Below are positions 1 to 7,489 of a stretch of DNA of 7,794 bases, in pieces. Location: NCBI GenBank assembly GCA_019312685.1, contig JAFDCR010000038.1:1-7794 (forward strand). The letters run 5' to 3'. Under the pieces are notes generated by a model. The model was not told the DNA's origin, searched no databases, and worked only from the letters and a program-made list of their open reading frames with translations. Every line of letters begins with the position of its first letter. Position 1 is the stretch's first letter. The translations under genes were made by a program, and so were the position numbers. This stretch comes from Deltaproteobacteria bacterium. Its GTDB lineage: Bacteria > Desulfobacterota > Desulfobulbia > Desulfobulbales > BM004.

Positions 1-130
1 AACCGTATATGAAAACCTGGTTAAAGGAAAGAATTTCCTGGAAACCGGGCTGCCTGAATCATTTCATGTTCTGGTCAAGGAACTCCAGGGGTTATGTCTG
101 GATGTCGAACTTTTAGATGAAAAAAACTGA
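1..130 (+). CDS. rpoB: RNA polymerase beta subunit, C-terminal end (partial)
   Basis: This is the last 42 codons and TGA stop of rpoB, cut by the left edge; the reading phase begins at base 2. The visible protein ends with PESFHVLVKELQGLCLDVEL followed by LDEKN. This is the conserved beta C-terminus (family pattern P-E-S-F-x-V-L-V-K-E-[LM]-Q-x-L-x-L-D-V-E), which packs against beta' in the polymerase core. The product is the beta subunit of the DNA-dependent RNA polymerase, cytoplasmic. rpoC follows after 55 nt on the same strand with no terminator or promoter visible between them, as expected for the rpoBC operon. The short tail after the conserved block is normal. The family call is secure despite the small fragment, because of both the motif and the neighbour. 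Confidence 0.95.
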   Translation, partial: TVYENLVKGKNFLETGLPESFHVLVKELQGLCLDVELLDEKN

Positions 131-175
131 TATTTAATAAACAAACGGCTTATTGCCTTTTACTATTAATAGAAT

Positions 176-180
176 AGGTG
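176..180 (+). promoter_or_regulatory. Ribosome-binding site that fixes the rpoC start
   Basis: AGGTG lies 5 nt before the GTG codon at 186. No comparable purine-rich site precedes the in-frame TTG at 153, which would add 11 residues. Starting at 186 also puts the zinc cysteines and catalytic aspartates at the same residue numbers as in E. coli RpoC. Confidence 0.8.
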
Positions 181-185
181 CTGAC

Positions 186-3100
186 GTGGAAGAACTGTTT
201 AGCTTTTTTGCTAAGGCCAAGAAACCGGTAAGTTTCAATTCAGTAAGAATTTCACTTGCCTCTCCGGGTAAGATCAGGGACTGGTCCCATGGAGAGGTAA
301 AAAAACCGGAGACCATTAACTACAGAACCTTCAAGCCGGAAAGAGACGGTCTTTTCTGTGCCAAGATTTTTGGACCTGTAAAGGATTATGAGTGTAATTG
401 CGGTAAGTACAAGCGCATGAAACACCGCGGTGTGGTCTGTGAAAAATGCGGTGTTGAGGTAATCCAGTCCAAAGTCCGGCGCGAGAGGCTCGGACACATA
501 GAGCTTGCTGCTCCTGTGGCGCATATCTGGTTTCTGAAGAGTCTGCCCACCAAGATCGGCAACCTCCTGGATATGACCCTGAAAGAGCTTGAAAGAATAC
601 TTTACTTTGAAGCCTATGTTGTAACCAGCTCTGAGGTGGCATCTCTGCCGGCCGGTTCCTTATTGAACGAAGAAAAATACAGGCTGATGCTTGAGGAGCA
701 CGGTGACAAGTTTACCGTGGGTATCGGCGCGGAGGCCATCAGGGAATTGCTCAAATCCATTGATCTCGCGGAACTTTCAGCATCCATTCGGGAAGAAATG
801 CGCGCCACAGGCTCTGAAACAAAAAGAACCCGGCTTGGCAAAAGACTGAAGGTTGTTGAGGCTTTTCGTGATTCAGGCAACAGACCCGAATGGATGATAC
901 TCGAAGTGATTCCAGTTCTGCCGCCTGACTTGAGGCCCCTGGTCCCCCTTGAGGGTGGGCGGTTTGCTACGTCAGACTTGAATGACCTCTACCGAAGGGT
1001 CATCAATCGGAATAACAGGCTGAAAAGGCTTTTGGAACTCGACGCTCCGGATATCATCGTGCGCAACGAAAAGCGTATGCTGCAGGAAGCGGTGGATGTG
1101 CTTTTTGATAACGGCAGGCGGGGGCGGGTAATTACCGGCCCCAATAAAAGACCGCTTAAGTCTTTCAGCGATATGCTCAAGGGCAAGCAGGGGCGTTTCC
1201 GGCAGAATCTTCTTGGGAAAAGGGTTGATTATTCGGGCCGTTCGGTCATTGTTGCCGGTCCGCATCTCAGGCTGCACCAGTGCGGCATTCCCAAAAAAAT
1301 GGCCCTGGAGTTGTTTAAGCCTTTTATATACAACAAACTGGAACTGCTCGGCTATGTAACGACAATCAAGAGTGCCCGCAAGATGGTGGAGAAGGGTACC
1401 AAGGAGGTATGGGACGTTCTGGAAGAGGTTGTTACCGAGTATCCGGTTATCCTGAACCGTGCTCCCACCCTGCATCGCCTCGGCATGCAGGCCTTTGAGG
1501 CTGTACTGATCGAGGGAAAGGCAATCCAGCTCCATCCTCTGGTTTGTATGGCGTTCAACGCTGACTTTGACGGGGACCAGATGGCGGTCCATGTCCCGCT
1601 TTCGGTTGAGGCCCAGACCGAGGCCAGGGTCCTGATGATGTCCACCAACAACATCCTTTCACCCGCCAACGGCAGCCCGATCATTATTCCTACTCAGGAT
1701 ATTGTCCTCGGACTGTATTATATGACCAGGGAGAAGATATTTGCCAAGGGTGAAGGTAAATGTTTTTCATCTGTCGATGAAGCCCGCATTGCCTATGACC
1801 AGGAAGCGGTTGAACTGCACTCCAAAGTCAAGGTGCGCATCAACGGGGAACTGATTGAAACTACCATTGGCCGCGTTCTGCTCAATGAATTACTGCCGGC
1901 CAAGGTTCCTTTCAGTGTCATCAACAAGGTCATGAACAAGAAGGAGCTGGCCTGGCTTATTGACTATACCTACCGGAATGCCGGGACCAAGGAAACAGTT
2001 ATCCTGGCTGACCGCTTAAAGGATATGGGATACGAATATGCCACCCGGGCCGGTATCTCCATATGCGTTAATGACATGATGATTCCGGTCAACAAGGAAG
2101 ACATCCTGGTAAAGGCGGAAGAACAGGTTCTTGACGTTGAAAGTCAGTATACAGACGGTCTCATTACCGTCGGTGAAAAATATAACAAGGTAATTGATGT
2201 CTGGTCAAAGGCCACGGAGGCTGTTGCCAAGGAAATGATGGACGAAATGAGTGTTGACTATGTCCGCGGTCCTGACAAGAAGCTCGTTGATACACCGAGC
2301 TTCAACCCAATATACATCATGGCTGATTCAGGCGCCAGGGGCAGTAAAGACCAGATTAGGCAGCTGGCCGGTATGCGAGGTCTGATGGCCAAGCCGTCCG
2401 GTGCCATTATTGAGTCGCCCATTAAGGCAAATTTCCGTGAAGGACTGGGAGTGCTGGAATATTTTATCTCAACCCACGGTGCCCGTAAGGGTCTTGCGGA
2501 CACGGCGCTTAAAACGGCAAACTCCGGATATCTCACGAGAAGGCTGGTCGATGTTGCCCAGGATTCAACTATTGTCGAATATGACTGTAACACCCTGGAT
2601 GGTACCTGGGCCGAACCTCTGATGGAAGGCGGTGAGGTAATTCAGCGAGTCGGTGAGCGTATTCTGGGTCGCGTCAGCCTTGATGATATTTATGATCCGT
2701 TTACCAATGAATTGCTCGTTGGAGCCAATGAGCAGATAACGGAAGACAAGGTTGAAAAGATAGAAGCAGCCGGTATTGACCGGGTACTGATTCGTTCGGT
2801 TCTTTCCTGCCGCTCCAAGAGGGGGGTTTGCGCCATGTGTTACGGCCGTGATCTGGGACGCGGGCACATGGTTAACCTGGGGGAGGCAATCGGTATTATT
2901 GCAGCCCAATCCATTGGTGAGCCCGGAACGCAGCTGACCATGCGGACTTTCCATATCGGCGGTACTGCAAGTCGGCGGGCTGAGCAGGCTGAGATCCGCA
3001 CCCAGTATGGCGGTGAAATTAAGTTTCAGGATATTCATTTTGTCAAAAACGATAAAGGCAGAATGGTTGTCATGAACCGTAACGGCGCCCTGGCCATCTT

Positions 3101-4250
3101 AGGTTCTGAGGGACGGGAACGTGAGCGCTACCCGGTTAATTATGGCGCCCAGCTTTTAGTTGATGATGGAGAGCAGGTCCAGCCGGGCACAATTCTGGCT
3201 GACTGGGATCCGTATACCATACCTATTGTCTGTGAAGTCGGCGGTATCGTCAAGTACGGTGATGTCGTTGAGGGAACCACCATGCAGGAGAGGGTAGATC
3301 CGGTTACCGGTAAGGCAAGCAAGGTTATTATCCAGTCACGTTTAAGCGGTGACATGAATCCGCGTATTACCATAAAAGACAAACGCGGCAGAACATTGAA
3401 ATTGCCCGGTACAGGCTCTCCGGCCCGCTATTCCCTGCCTGTCGGTTCGATTATTTCCGTTGATGAAGGTGAGACGATCCAGTCAGGTACCGTTGTCGGC
3501 AAGATCCCGAGGGAGACAACCAAGACAAAAGATATTACAGGTGGTCTGCCGAGGGTGGCCGAGCTCTTTGAAGTCCGCAAACCAAAGGAACATGCCGTTA
3601 TTACTGAAATAGACGGCAGGGTATCCTTTGGCAAGGATCTCAAAGGCAAAAGACGGGTTGTCATCACGCCTGAAATCGGTGAACCCAAGGAATACCTGAT
3701 ACCTAAAGCCAAGCACGTCAGTGTTCATGAGGGTGATTATGTTAAAGCCGGTGAACCATTGATGGACGGTTCGCCGATTCCCAACGATATTCTGCGGGTG
3801 CTAGGCGTAAAAGAGTTGGCGCGCTTTCTGGTGAATGAGATCCAGGAGGTGTATAGACTCCAGGGTGTGAAGATAAACGATAAACATATTGAGGTTATTG
3901 TTCGGCAGATGCTGCGCCGGGTCCAGATAACCGATCCGGGTGATTCCTCTTTCATGCTGGGCGAGCAGGTGGAATGGTGGGTCTTTGAAGAGGAAAATGA
4001 GAAAATCATCAGTTCGGGCGAAGGCAGGCCTGCTGTGGCAGAACCATTGCTCCTCGGTGTGACAAAGGCCTCTCTCTCAACGGACAGCTTTATTTCCGCA
4101 GCTTCCTTCCAGGAGACCACCAAGGTCCTCACCAACGCTGCCATGGGTGGTCGGGTTGACAGGCTTCTTGGACTAAAGGAGAATGTTATCATGGGAAGGC
4201 TGGTTCCAGCGGGTACAGGCCTGGAGAGTTATCGTGTTGAGGAAGAGTAG
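186..4250 (+). CDS. rpoC: DNA-directed RNA polymerase beta' subunit
   Basis: This encodes beta', 1354 aa from a GTG start (E. coli 1407 aa), which holds the catalytic Mg2+ of RNA polymerase and forms the clamp. The N-terminal zinc ribbon has C70, C72, C85 and C88. The conserved segment RQNLLGKRVDYSGRS lies near residue 339. The double-psi barrel carries NADFDGDQ with metal-binding D460, D462 and D464. The bridge helix is around 757-792. The second zinc site uses C801, C875, C882 and C885. The trigger loop contains LTMRTFHIGG with M919 and H923. It is then split by an insertion of roughly 175 residues (about 930-1105) before TKDITGGLPRVAELFE resumes, which matches the SI3 insertion of proteobacterial enzymes. 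The C-terminus ends soon after GLKENVIMGRLVPAGTG and lacks the extended tail of E. coli. No frameshift or missing key residue is seen. It is co-transcribed with rpoB upstream, and a 125-nt gap separates it from rpsL. Confidence 0.99.
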   Translation: MEELFSFFAKAKKPVSFNSVRISLASPGKIRDWSHGEVKKPETINYRTFKPERDGLFCAKIFGPVKDYECNCGKYKRMKHRGVVCEKCGVEVIQSKVRRERLGHIELAAPVAHIWFLKSLPTKIGNLLDMTLKELERILYFEAYVVTSSEVASLPAGSLLNEEKYRLMLEEHGDKFTVGIGAEAIRELLKSIDLAELSASIREEMRATGSETKRTRLGKRLKVVEAFRDSGNRPEWMILEVIPVLPPDLRPLVPLEGGRFATSDLNDLYRRVINRNNRLKRLLELDAPDIIVRNEKRMLQEAVDVLFDNGRRGRVITGPNKRPLKSFSDMLKGKQGRFRQNLLGKRVDYSGRSVIVAGPHLRLHQCGIPKKMALELFKPFIYNKLELLGYVTTIKSARKMVEKGTKEVWDVLEEVVTEYPVILNRAPTLHRLGMQAFEAVLIEGKAIQLHPLVCMAFNADFDGDQMAVHVPLSVEAQTEARVLMMSTNNILSPANGSPIIIPTQDIVLGLYYMTREKIFAKGEGKCFSSVDEARIAYDQEAVELHSKVKVRINGELIETTIGRVLLNELLPAKVPFSVINKVMNKKELAWLIDYTYRNAGTKETVILADRLKDMGYEYATRAGISICVNDMMIPVNKEDILVKAEEQVLDVESQYTDGLITVGEKYNKVIDVWSKATEAVAKEMMDEMSVDYVRGPDKKLVDTPSFNPIYIMADSGARGSKDQIRQLAGMRGLMAKPSGAIIESPIKANFREGLGVLEYFISTHGARKGLADTALKTANSGYLTRRLVDVAQDSTIVEYDCNTLDGTWAEPLMEGGEVIQRVGERILGRVSLDDIYDPFTNELLVGANEQITEDKVEKIEAAGIDRVLIRSVLSCRSKRGVCAMCYGRDLGRGHMVNLGEAIGIIAAQSIGEPGTQLTMRTFHIGGTASRRAEQAEIRTQYGGEIKFQDIHFVKNDKGRMVVMNRNGALAILGSEGRERERYPVNYGAQLLVDDGEQVQPGTILADWDPYTIPIVCEVGGIVKYGDVVEGTTMQERVDPVTGKASKVIIQSRLSGDMNPRITIKDKRGRTLKLPGTGSPARYSLPVGSIISVDEGETIQSGTVVGKIPRETTKTKDITGGLPRVAELFEVRKPKEHAVITEIDGRVSFGKDLKGKRRVVITPEIGEPKEYLIPKAKHVSVHEGDYVKAGEPLMDGSPIPNDILRVLGVKELARFLVNEIQEVYRLQGVKINDKHIEVIVRQMLRRVQITDPGDSSFMLGEQVEWWVFEEENEKIISSGEGRPAVAEPLLLGVTKASLSTDSFISAASFQETTKVLTNAAMGGRVDRLLGLKENVIMGRLVPAGTGLESYRVEEE

Positions 4251-4268
4251 ACAGCAGCCAAATTATTC

Positions 4269-4297
4269 TTGACAAGAAAAGCTTGGTAAGGTATTAA
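4269..4297 (+). promoter_or_regulatory. Candidate sigma70 promoter P1 for the str genes
   Basis: A perfect -35 box TTGACA (4269-4274) is followed by a 17-nt spacer and the -10 box TATTAA (4292-4297, 4 of 6 matches to TATAAT). Transcription would start near 4304, about 70 nt before the rpsL start. It sits just after the rpoC stop, where an independent promoter for rpsL-rpsG-fusA-tuf makes sense. The sequence match is direct; activity is inferred. Confidence 0.55.
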
Positions 4298-4316
4298 ATT
4301 GCGTTTTTTGGGATGT

Positions 4317-4345
4317 TTAAAAATTAACTGTTTCGAACCGATAAT
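4317..4345 (+). promoter_or_regulatory. Candidate second promoter P2 before rpsL
   Basis: TTAAAA (4317-4322, 4 of 6 to TTGACA), a 17-nt spacer and GATAAT (4340-4345, 5 of 6 to TATAAT) lie in a very AT-rich stretch. Transcription would start near 4352 and leave a leader of about 24 nt. It is weaker than P1, and AT-rich DNA produces such matches by chance. Confidence 0.3.
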
Positions 4346-4361
4346 AAAATTTATTTTTTAC

Positions 4362-4366
4362 AGGAG
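4362..4366 (+). promoter_or_regulatory. Ribosome-binding site that fixes the rpsL start
   Basis: AGGAG lies 9 nt before ATG at 4376. The in-frame TTG at 4367 touches this site directly and would add three residues not found in S12, so ATG 4376 is the start. Confidence 0.85.
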
Positions 4367-4375
4367 TTGGAATCA

Positions 4376-4747
4376 ATGCCAACCATAAATCAACTTGTAC
4401 GACACGGCCGCAAGGTGGCCAAAAAAAGAAGTGATACACCGGCGTTAAAGGGTTCTCCCCAGAAAAGAGGAGTATGTGTCCGTGTGTATACGACTACACC
4501 CAAAAAGCCGAATTCAGCGCTCCGGAAAGTTGCCAGGGTTAGATTGACCAATGGTATCGAGGTTACCTCCTATATCCCGGGAATTGGTCATAATCTCCAG
4601 GAACACTCTGTTGTGCTGATCCGCGGCGGCAGGGTAAAGGATCTACCGGGTGTCCGTTATCATATTGTACGTGGTACTCTTGATGCTCTGGGTGTTTCGG
4701 ACCGGCGTCAGGGTCGTTCCAAATACGGGGCCAAACGGCCAAAATAA
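4376..4747 (+). CDS. rpsL: 30S ribosomal protein S12
   Basis: This encodes S12, 123 aa (the family is about 124), which lies at the decoding centre of the 30S subunit, monitors codon-anticodon pairing and contacts the translation factors. The protein opens MPTINQLVRHGR. It carries TTPKKPNSALRK with K43, and GGRVKDLPGVRYH with K88 and D89. K43 and K88 are the classical sites of streptomycin-resistance substitutions and both are the wild-type lysine here. D89 is the residue that is beta-methylthiolated in many bacteria. The gene is first of the str set, preceded by two candidate promoters and followed after 36 nt by rpsG. Nothing in it is unusual apart from a lineage-specific stretch around residues 10-27. 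Confidence 0.99.
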   Translation: MPTINQLVRHGRKVAKKRSDTPALKGSPQKRGVCVRVYTTTPKKPNSALRKVARVRLTNGIEVTSYIPGIGHNLQEHSVVLIRGGRVKDLPGVRYHIVRGTLDALGVSDRRQGRSKYGAKRPK

Positions 4748-4783
4748 TTAAGGATAATTGAGGTGTTAGGAGGTCTATCGTAG

Positions 4784-5257
4784 ATGCCCAGGCGTAAGAT
4801 TACAGAAAAGAGAACCATTGACCCTGATCCCCGCTATAACAGTGTACTGGTAAGTAAATTTACCCACGGGATCATGGAACGCGGCAAGAAAAGCCTGGCC
4901 CAGAAAATTTTTTACGGGGCTATGGATATTATAGGTAAACAGATTACAGATGTGGAACCGATTGCTGTTTTTGACAAGGCTATGGAGATGGTACGGCCCA
5001 AAGTCGAAGTGAAATCAAGGCGTGTGGGTGGTGCAACATACCAGGTTCCGGTTGAAGTGCGTCCGGAACGCAGAAATGCCTTGGCTATCAGGTGGATCAT
5101 CAGCTTTGCCAAGGCCCGTTCCGGTAAATCGATGTCGGAAAAACTGGCGGCAGAACTGCTGGATGCCTACAACGAGCGTGGCGGTTCGGTTAAAAAACGT
5201 GATGATACCCACCGGATGGCGGAAGCGAACAAGGCCTTTGCCCATTACAGGTGGTAA
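4784..5257 (+). CDS. rpsG: 30S ribosomal protein S7
   Basis: This encodes S7, 157 aa (the usual bacterial length is about 156). It is a primary 16S rRNA-binding protein that nucleates assembly of the 30S head and lines the E-site. The start is certain: a TAG stop in the same frame lies directly before the ATG, and a perfect AGGAGGT (4768-4774) sits 9 nt upstream. The protein begins MPRRK, contains GGATYQVPVEVRPERR in the middle, and ends with the highly conserved KKRDDTHRMAEANKAFAHYR plus a final W. In E. coli S7 represses its own operon by binding the rpsL-rpsG spacer; here that spacer is only 36 nt and seems to hold little besides ribosome-binding sequences. A 153-nt gap with a hairpin follows before fusA. 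Confidence 0.99.
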   Translation: MPRRKITEKRTIDPDPRYNSVLVSKFTHGIMERGKKSLAQKIFYGAMDIIGKQITDVEPIAVFDKAMEMVRPKVEVKSRRVGGATYQVPVEVRPERRNALAIRWIISFAKARSGKSMSEKLAAELLDAYNERGGSVKKRDDTHRMAEANKAFAHYRW

Positions 5258-5291
5258 GAATACATTTATTGTTACAATCGTGTTTAGAGAA

Positions 5292-5320
5292 TTGACAAAA
5301 GGTTCGGCTTAGAGTAAATA
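5292..5320 (+). promoter_or_regulatory. Candidate sigma70 promoter before fusA
   Basis: A perfect TTGACA (5292-5297) is followed by a 17-nt spacer and TAAATA (5315-5320, only 3 of 6 to TATAAT). A start near 5327 would give fusA a leader of about 85 nt. The -35 box overlaps the left arm of the hairpin at 5294-5335. The -35 and spacing are strong and the -10 is poor, so this is a moderate call. Confidence 0.35.
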
Positions 5321-5335
5321 AGGCCACCTTTTGTC
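5294..5335 (+). repeat. Strong inverted repeat (hairpin) in the rpsG-fusA gap
   Basis: GACAAAAGGT (5294-5303) and ACCTTTTGTC (5326-5335) are perfect 10-bp inverted copies. Pairing continues inwards: GGC (5306-5308) with GCC (5323-5325), then TTA (5309-5311) with TAA (5319-5321). This leaves a TC bulge at 5304-5305, a single bulged G at 5322 and a 7-nt loop (5312-5318). The stem totals about 16 bp. No T-run follows on either strand, so it is not a standard intrinsic terminator. It could be an RNA-processing site, a translational or attenuation element in read-through mRNA, or a DNA operator. Confidence 0.8.
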
Positions 5336-5410
5336 TGGTGAAGGAAACGGTCTCCCGGCGAATCAATTAACTTCAGATAAGGAAATTCAACTTGAGGAAA
5401 GAGAGAATCC

Positions 5411-7489
5411 GTGGCAGCCGATTCCCCTCTTGCCAAGCTTCGAAATATCGGGATTATGGCCCATATCGATGCCGGCAAGACCACTACAACAGAGAGGATA
5501 TTATTTTATACAGGTCGCTCGTATAAGATGGGCGAAGTCCATGAGGGCACTGCCGTCATGGACTGGATGGAACAGGAGCAGGAACGCGGCATTACTATTA
5601 CCTCGGCCGCCACAACCTGCGAATGGCATGACCATAAAATAAATATTATAGATACCCCGGGGCATGTTGATTTTACCATTGAGGTGGAACGCAGTCTCAG
5701 GGTGCTGGATGGCTCCATAGCCATCTTTTGTGCGGTTGGCGGGGTGGAACCCCAGTCTGAAACCGTTTGGCGGCAAGCCGATCATTATCGAGTTCCGCGT
5801 ATTGCCTTTGTGAACAAGATGGACCGCATAGGCGCTGATTTCTGGAACTGCGTGGAAATGATGAAGGACAGGCTCGGCGCCAATCCACTGCCTGTTCAGA
5901 TCCCGGTAGGCAGTGAGGCCGGCTTTAGGGGGGTCATTGACCTCATAACTGAAAAAATGCTGGTTTTCGACGAAGAGTCGAAGGGATTACAGTATACAGA
6001 AGAAGATATTCCTGAAGAGTTCACCGAGGAATCTTCGGCCGTCCGGATGACGCTTCTCGAGAAGTTGGCCGACTTCGATGAGGAGGTCATGGAAAAATAT
6101 TTGGAAGAGCAGCCGATATCTGCCGATGTAATTTACAGGGCGATAAGGAATGCGACACTCAAGCTGCAGTTGGTTCCTGTACTTTGTGGCAGCGCCTTTA
6201 AAAACAAAGGAGTACAGCCCCTGCTTGATGCAGTGATTGCTTATTTACCGTCGCCCTTGGAAGTGCCGCCGGTGGAAGGGCTTAACAGCAAAGATGAAGT
6301 TGAGACCCGTAAGGCAAGTGAATCAGAGAAATTCTGTGGATTGGCCTTTAAAATTGTTTCGGATCCCTTTGTGGGCAACCTGACGTTTGTCAGGGTTTAT
6401 TCAGGGATACTGAAAGTTGGCAGCCAGGTTTACAATCCGGTAAAGAGGAAAAAAGAAAAGATCGGCCGGATCCTCAAGATGCATGCCAATAAAAGGGAAG
6501 AGGCTCAGTCGATCTCTACCGGTGACATAGGTGCTCTGGTTGGTTTGCGTTTTACCACAACCGGTGACACCCTCTGCCAGTCAGGGGACTCAATCAGGCT
6601 TGAGACCATGGATTTTCCGGAGCCGGTCATATCCATTGCCATCGAGCCGAAAAGCAAGGCAGATGAGGAAAAGCTCAGCGAAAGCCTTGTCAAAATAGAA
6701 AAGGAAGATCCGTCGTTTCATGTAAAGACGGATGAAGATACAGGCCAGACAATAATTTCAGGGATGGGGGAACTGCATCTCGAAGTAATAGTTGATCGTC
6801 TGGTACGGGAATTTAAGGTAGCAGCCAATATCGGCAAGCCCCAGGTGGCATACAAGGAATCTATTGAGGCTGCTGCCAAAGCTGAAGGTAAATTTGAGCA
6901 TCTTACTGCAGGAAAACAGCAGTACGGCCATGTCTGGCTTGAACTTGAACCGGCAAAGCGTGGTTCAGGATTTACCTTTGAAAGCCGCATAACCTCAGAA
7001 CAGGTACCGAGCCAGTTTCTTGAGGCTATAGAGCGGGGGGTGAAGGACAGTCTTGATTCCGGTCCCTTGATCGGTTTTCCCCTGGTCGACTTGCATGTGG
7101 CTCTGGTAGACGGCTCTTATCATGAGGAGGATTCTACCGAAATGGCCTTTGGGGTTGCCGCAACCATGGCCATGAGAAAAGGGGCGGCTGAAGCAAGCCC
7201 CGTACTTCTTGAACCTATTATGGATCTTGAAGTAATTGTGCCTGATGACTACCTCGGTGAGGTAATGAATGATTTGAACTCCAAAAGGGCCAAAATAAAC
7301 GGAGTTGAAAGCCGGGGGAATTATCAGGTAGTGAAGGCACAGGTACCTTTGGCTGAAATGTTCGGGTATTCAACTGATCTAAGGTCGGCCACCCAGGGAA
7401 GGGCGACATTTACCATGCGGTATTCATCCTATGACCGGGTACCTGAAAATAAAGCGGAAGCTATCATCCACCGGATACGGGGGATTTGA
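5411..7489 (+). CDS. fusA: Translation elongation factor G
   Basis: EF-G, 692 aa (E. coli 704), is the cytosolic GTPase that drives tRNA-mRNA translocation and, with RRF, ribosome recycling. The G domain shows AHIDAGKT (17-24), the switch I segment RGITITS (59-65), DTPGH (81-85), NKMD (135-138) and GSA (260-262), with the G' insert at about 160-255. Domain II is roughly 285-395, domain III roughly 400-475 and includes GMGELHLE, domain IV roughly 480-605 with GSYHEED and tip histidine H571, and domain V the remainder with EMFGYSTDLRS. The start is GTG: an in-frame TGA at 5393 excludes anything longer, and the next ATG (5456) would remove most of the N-terminus up to the P-loop. Its ribosome-binding site is weak (AGGA at 5395-5398 or GAGAG at 5401-5405). 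In domain IV the usual GRGQYGH reads GKQQYGH. Position between rpsG and tuf supports canonical fusA rather than a paralogue. Confidence 0.97.
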   Translation: MAADSPLAKLRNIGIMAHIDAGKTTTTERILFYTGRSYKMGEVHEGTAVMDWMEQEQERGITITSAATTCEWHDHKINIIDTPGHVDFTIEVERSLRVLDGSIAIFCAVGGVEPQSETVWRQADHYRVPRIAFVNKMDRIGADFWNCVEMMKDRLGANPLPVQIPVGSEAGFRGVIDLITEKMLVFDEESKGLQYTEEDIPEEFTEESSAVRMTLLEKLADFDEEVMEKYLEEQPISADVIYRAIRNATLKLQLVPVLCGSAFKNKGVQPLLDAVIAYLPSPLEVPPVEGLNSKDEVETRKASESEKFCGLAFKIVSDPFVGNLTFVRVYSGILKVGSQVYNPVKRKKEKIGRILKMHANKREEAQSISTGDIGALVGLRFTTTGDTLCQSGDSIRLETMDFPEPVISIAIEPKSKADEEKLSESLVKIEKEDPSFHVKTDEDTGQTIISGMGELHLEVIVDRLVREFKVAANIGKPQVAYKESIEAAAKAEGKFEHLTAGKQQYGHVWLELEPAKRGSGFTFESRITSEQVPSQFLEAIERGVKDSLDSGPLIGFPLVDLHVALVDGSYHEEDSTEMAFGVAATMAMRKGAAEASPVLLEPIMDLEVIVPDDYLGEVMNDLNSKRAKINGVESRGNYQVVKAQVPLAEMFGYSTDLRSATQGRATFTMRYSSYDRVPENKAEAIIHRIRGI

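Noticed and set aside
153..185. Longer rpoC starting at TTG 153
   Set aside because: There is no ribosome-binding site before it. GTG 186 has AGGTG at 5 nt, and starting there reproduces E. coli numbering of the zinc and catalytic residues.
972..1592. 206-codon open frame on the - strand inside rpoC
   Set aside because: It is a shadow of the conserved rpoC catalytic region, with no recognisable domain and no promoter context. The same applies to the other antisense frames, such as 2565-3038 and 3737-4192.
4273..4309. Possible rpoC terminator (CAAG/CTTG stem and a later T6 run)
   Set aside because: The stem is only 4 bp and the T-run starts about 18 nt after it, so it is not a rho-independent terminator.
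4367..4375. Longer rpsL starting at TTG 4367
   Set aside because: The TTG touches the AGGAG site. S12 proteins begin M-[AP]-T-[IV]-N-Q-L, which matches ATG 4376.
4502..4642. Streptomycin-resistance changes in S12
   Set aside because: K43 and K88 are both wild type, and neighbouring residues follow the usual consensus.
5268..5278. Small palindrome ATTGT-T-ACAAT after rpsG
   Set aside because: Five-base AT-rich arms are likely by chance, and it does not match an operator I can name.
5331..5642. 103-codon + strand frame across the fusA start
   Set aside because: It overlaps the conserved fusA P-loop region in another frame, starts with TTG and has no ribosome-binding site. The protein has no recognisable features.
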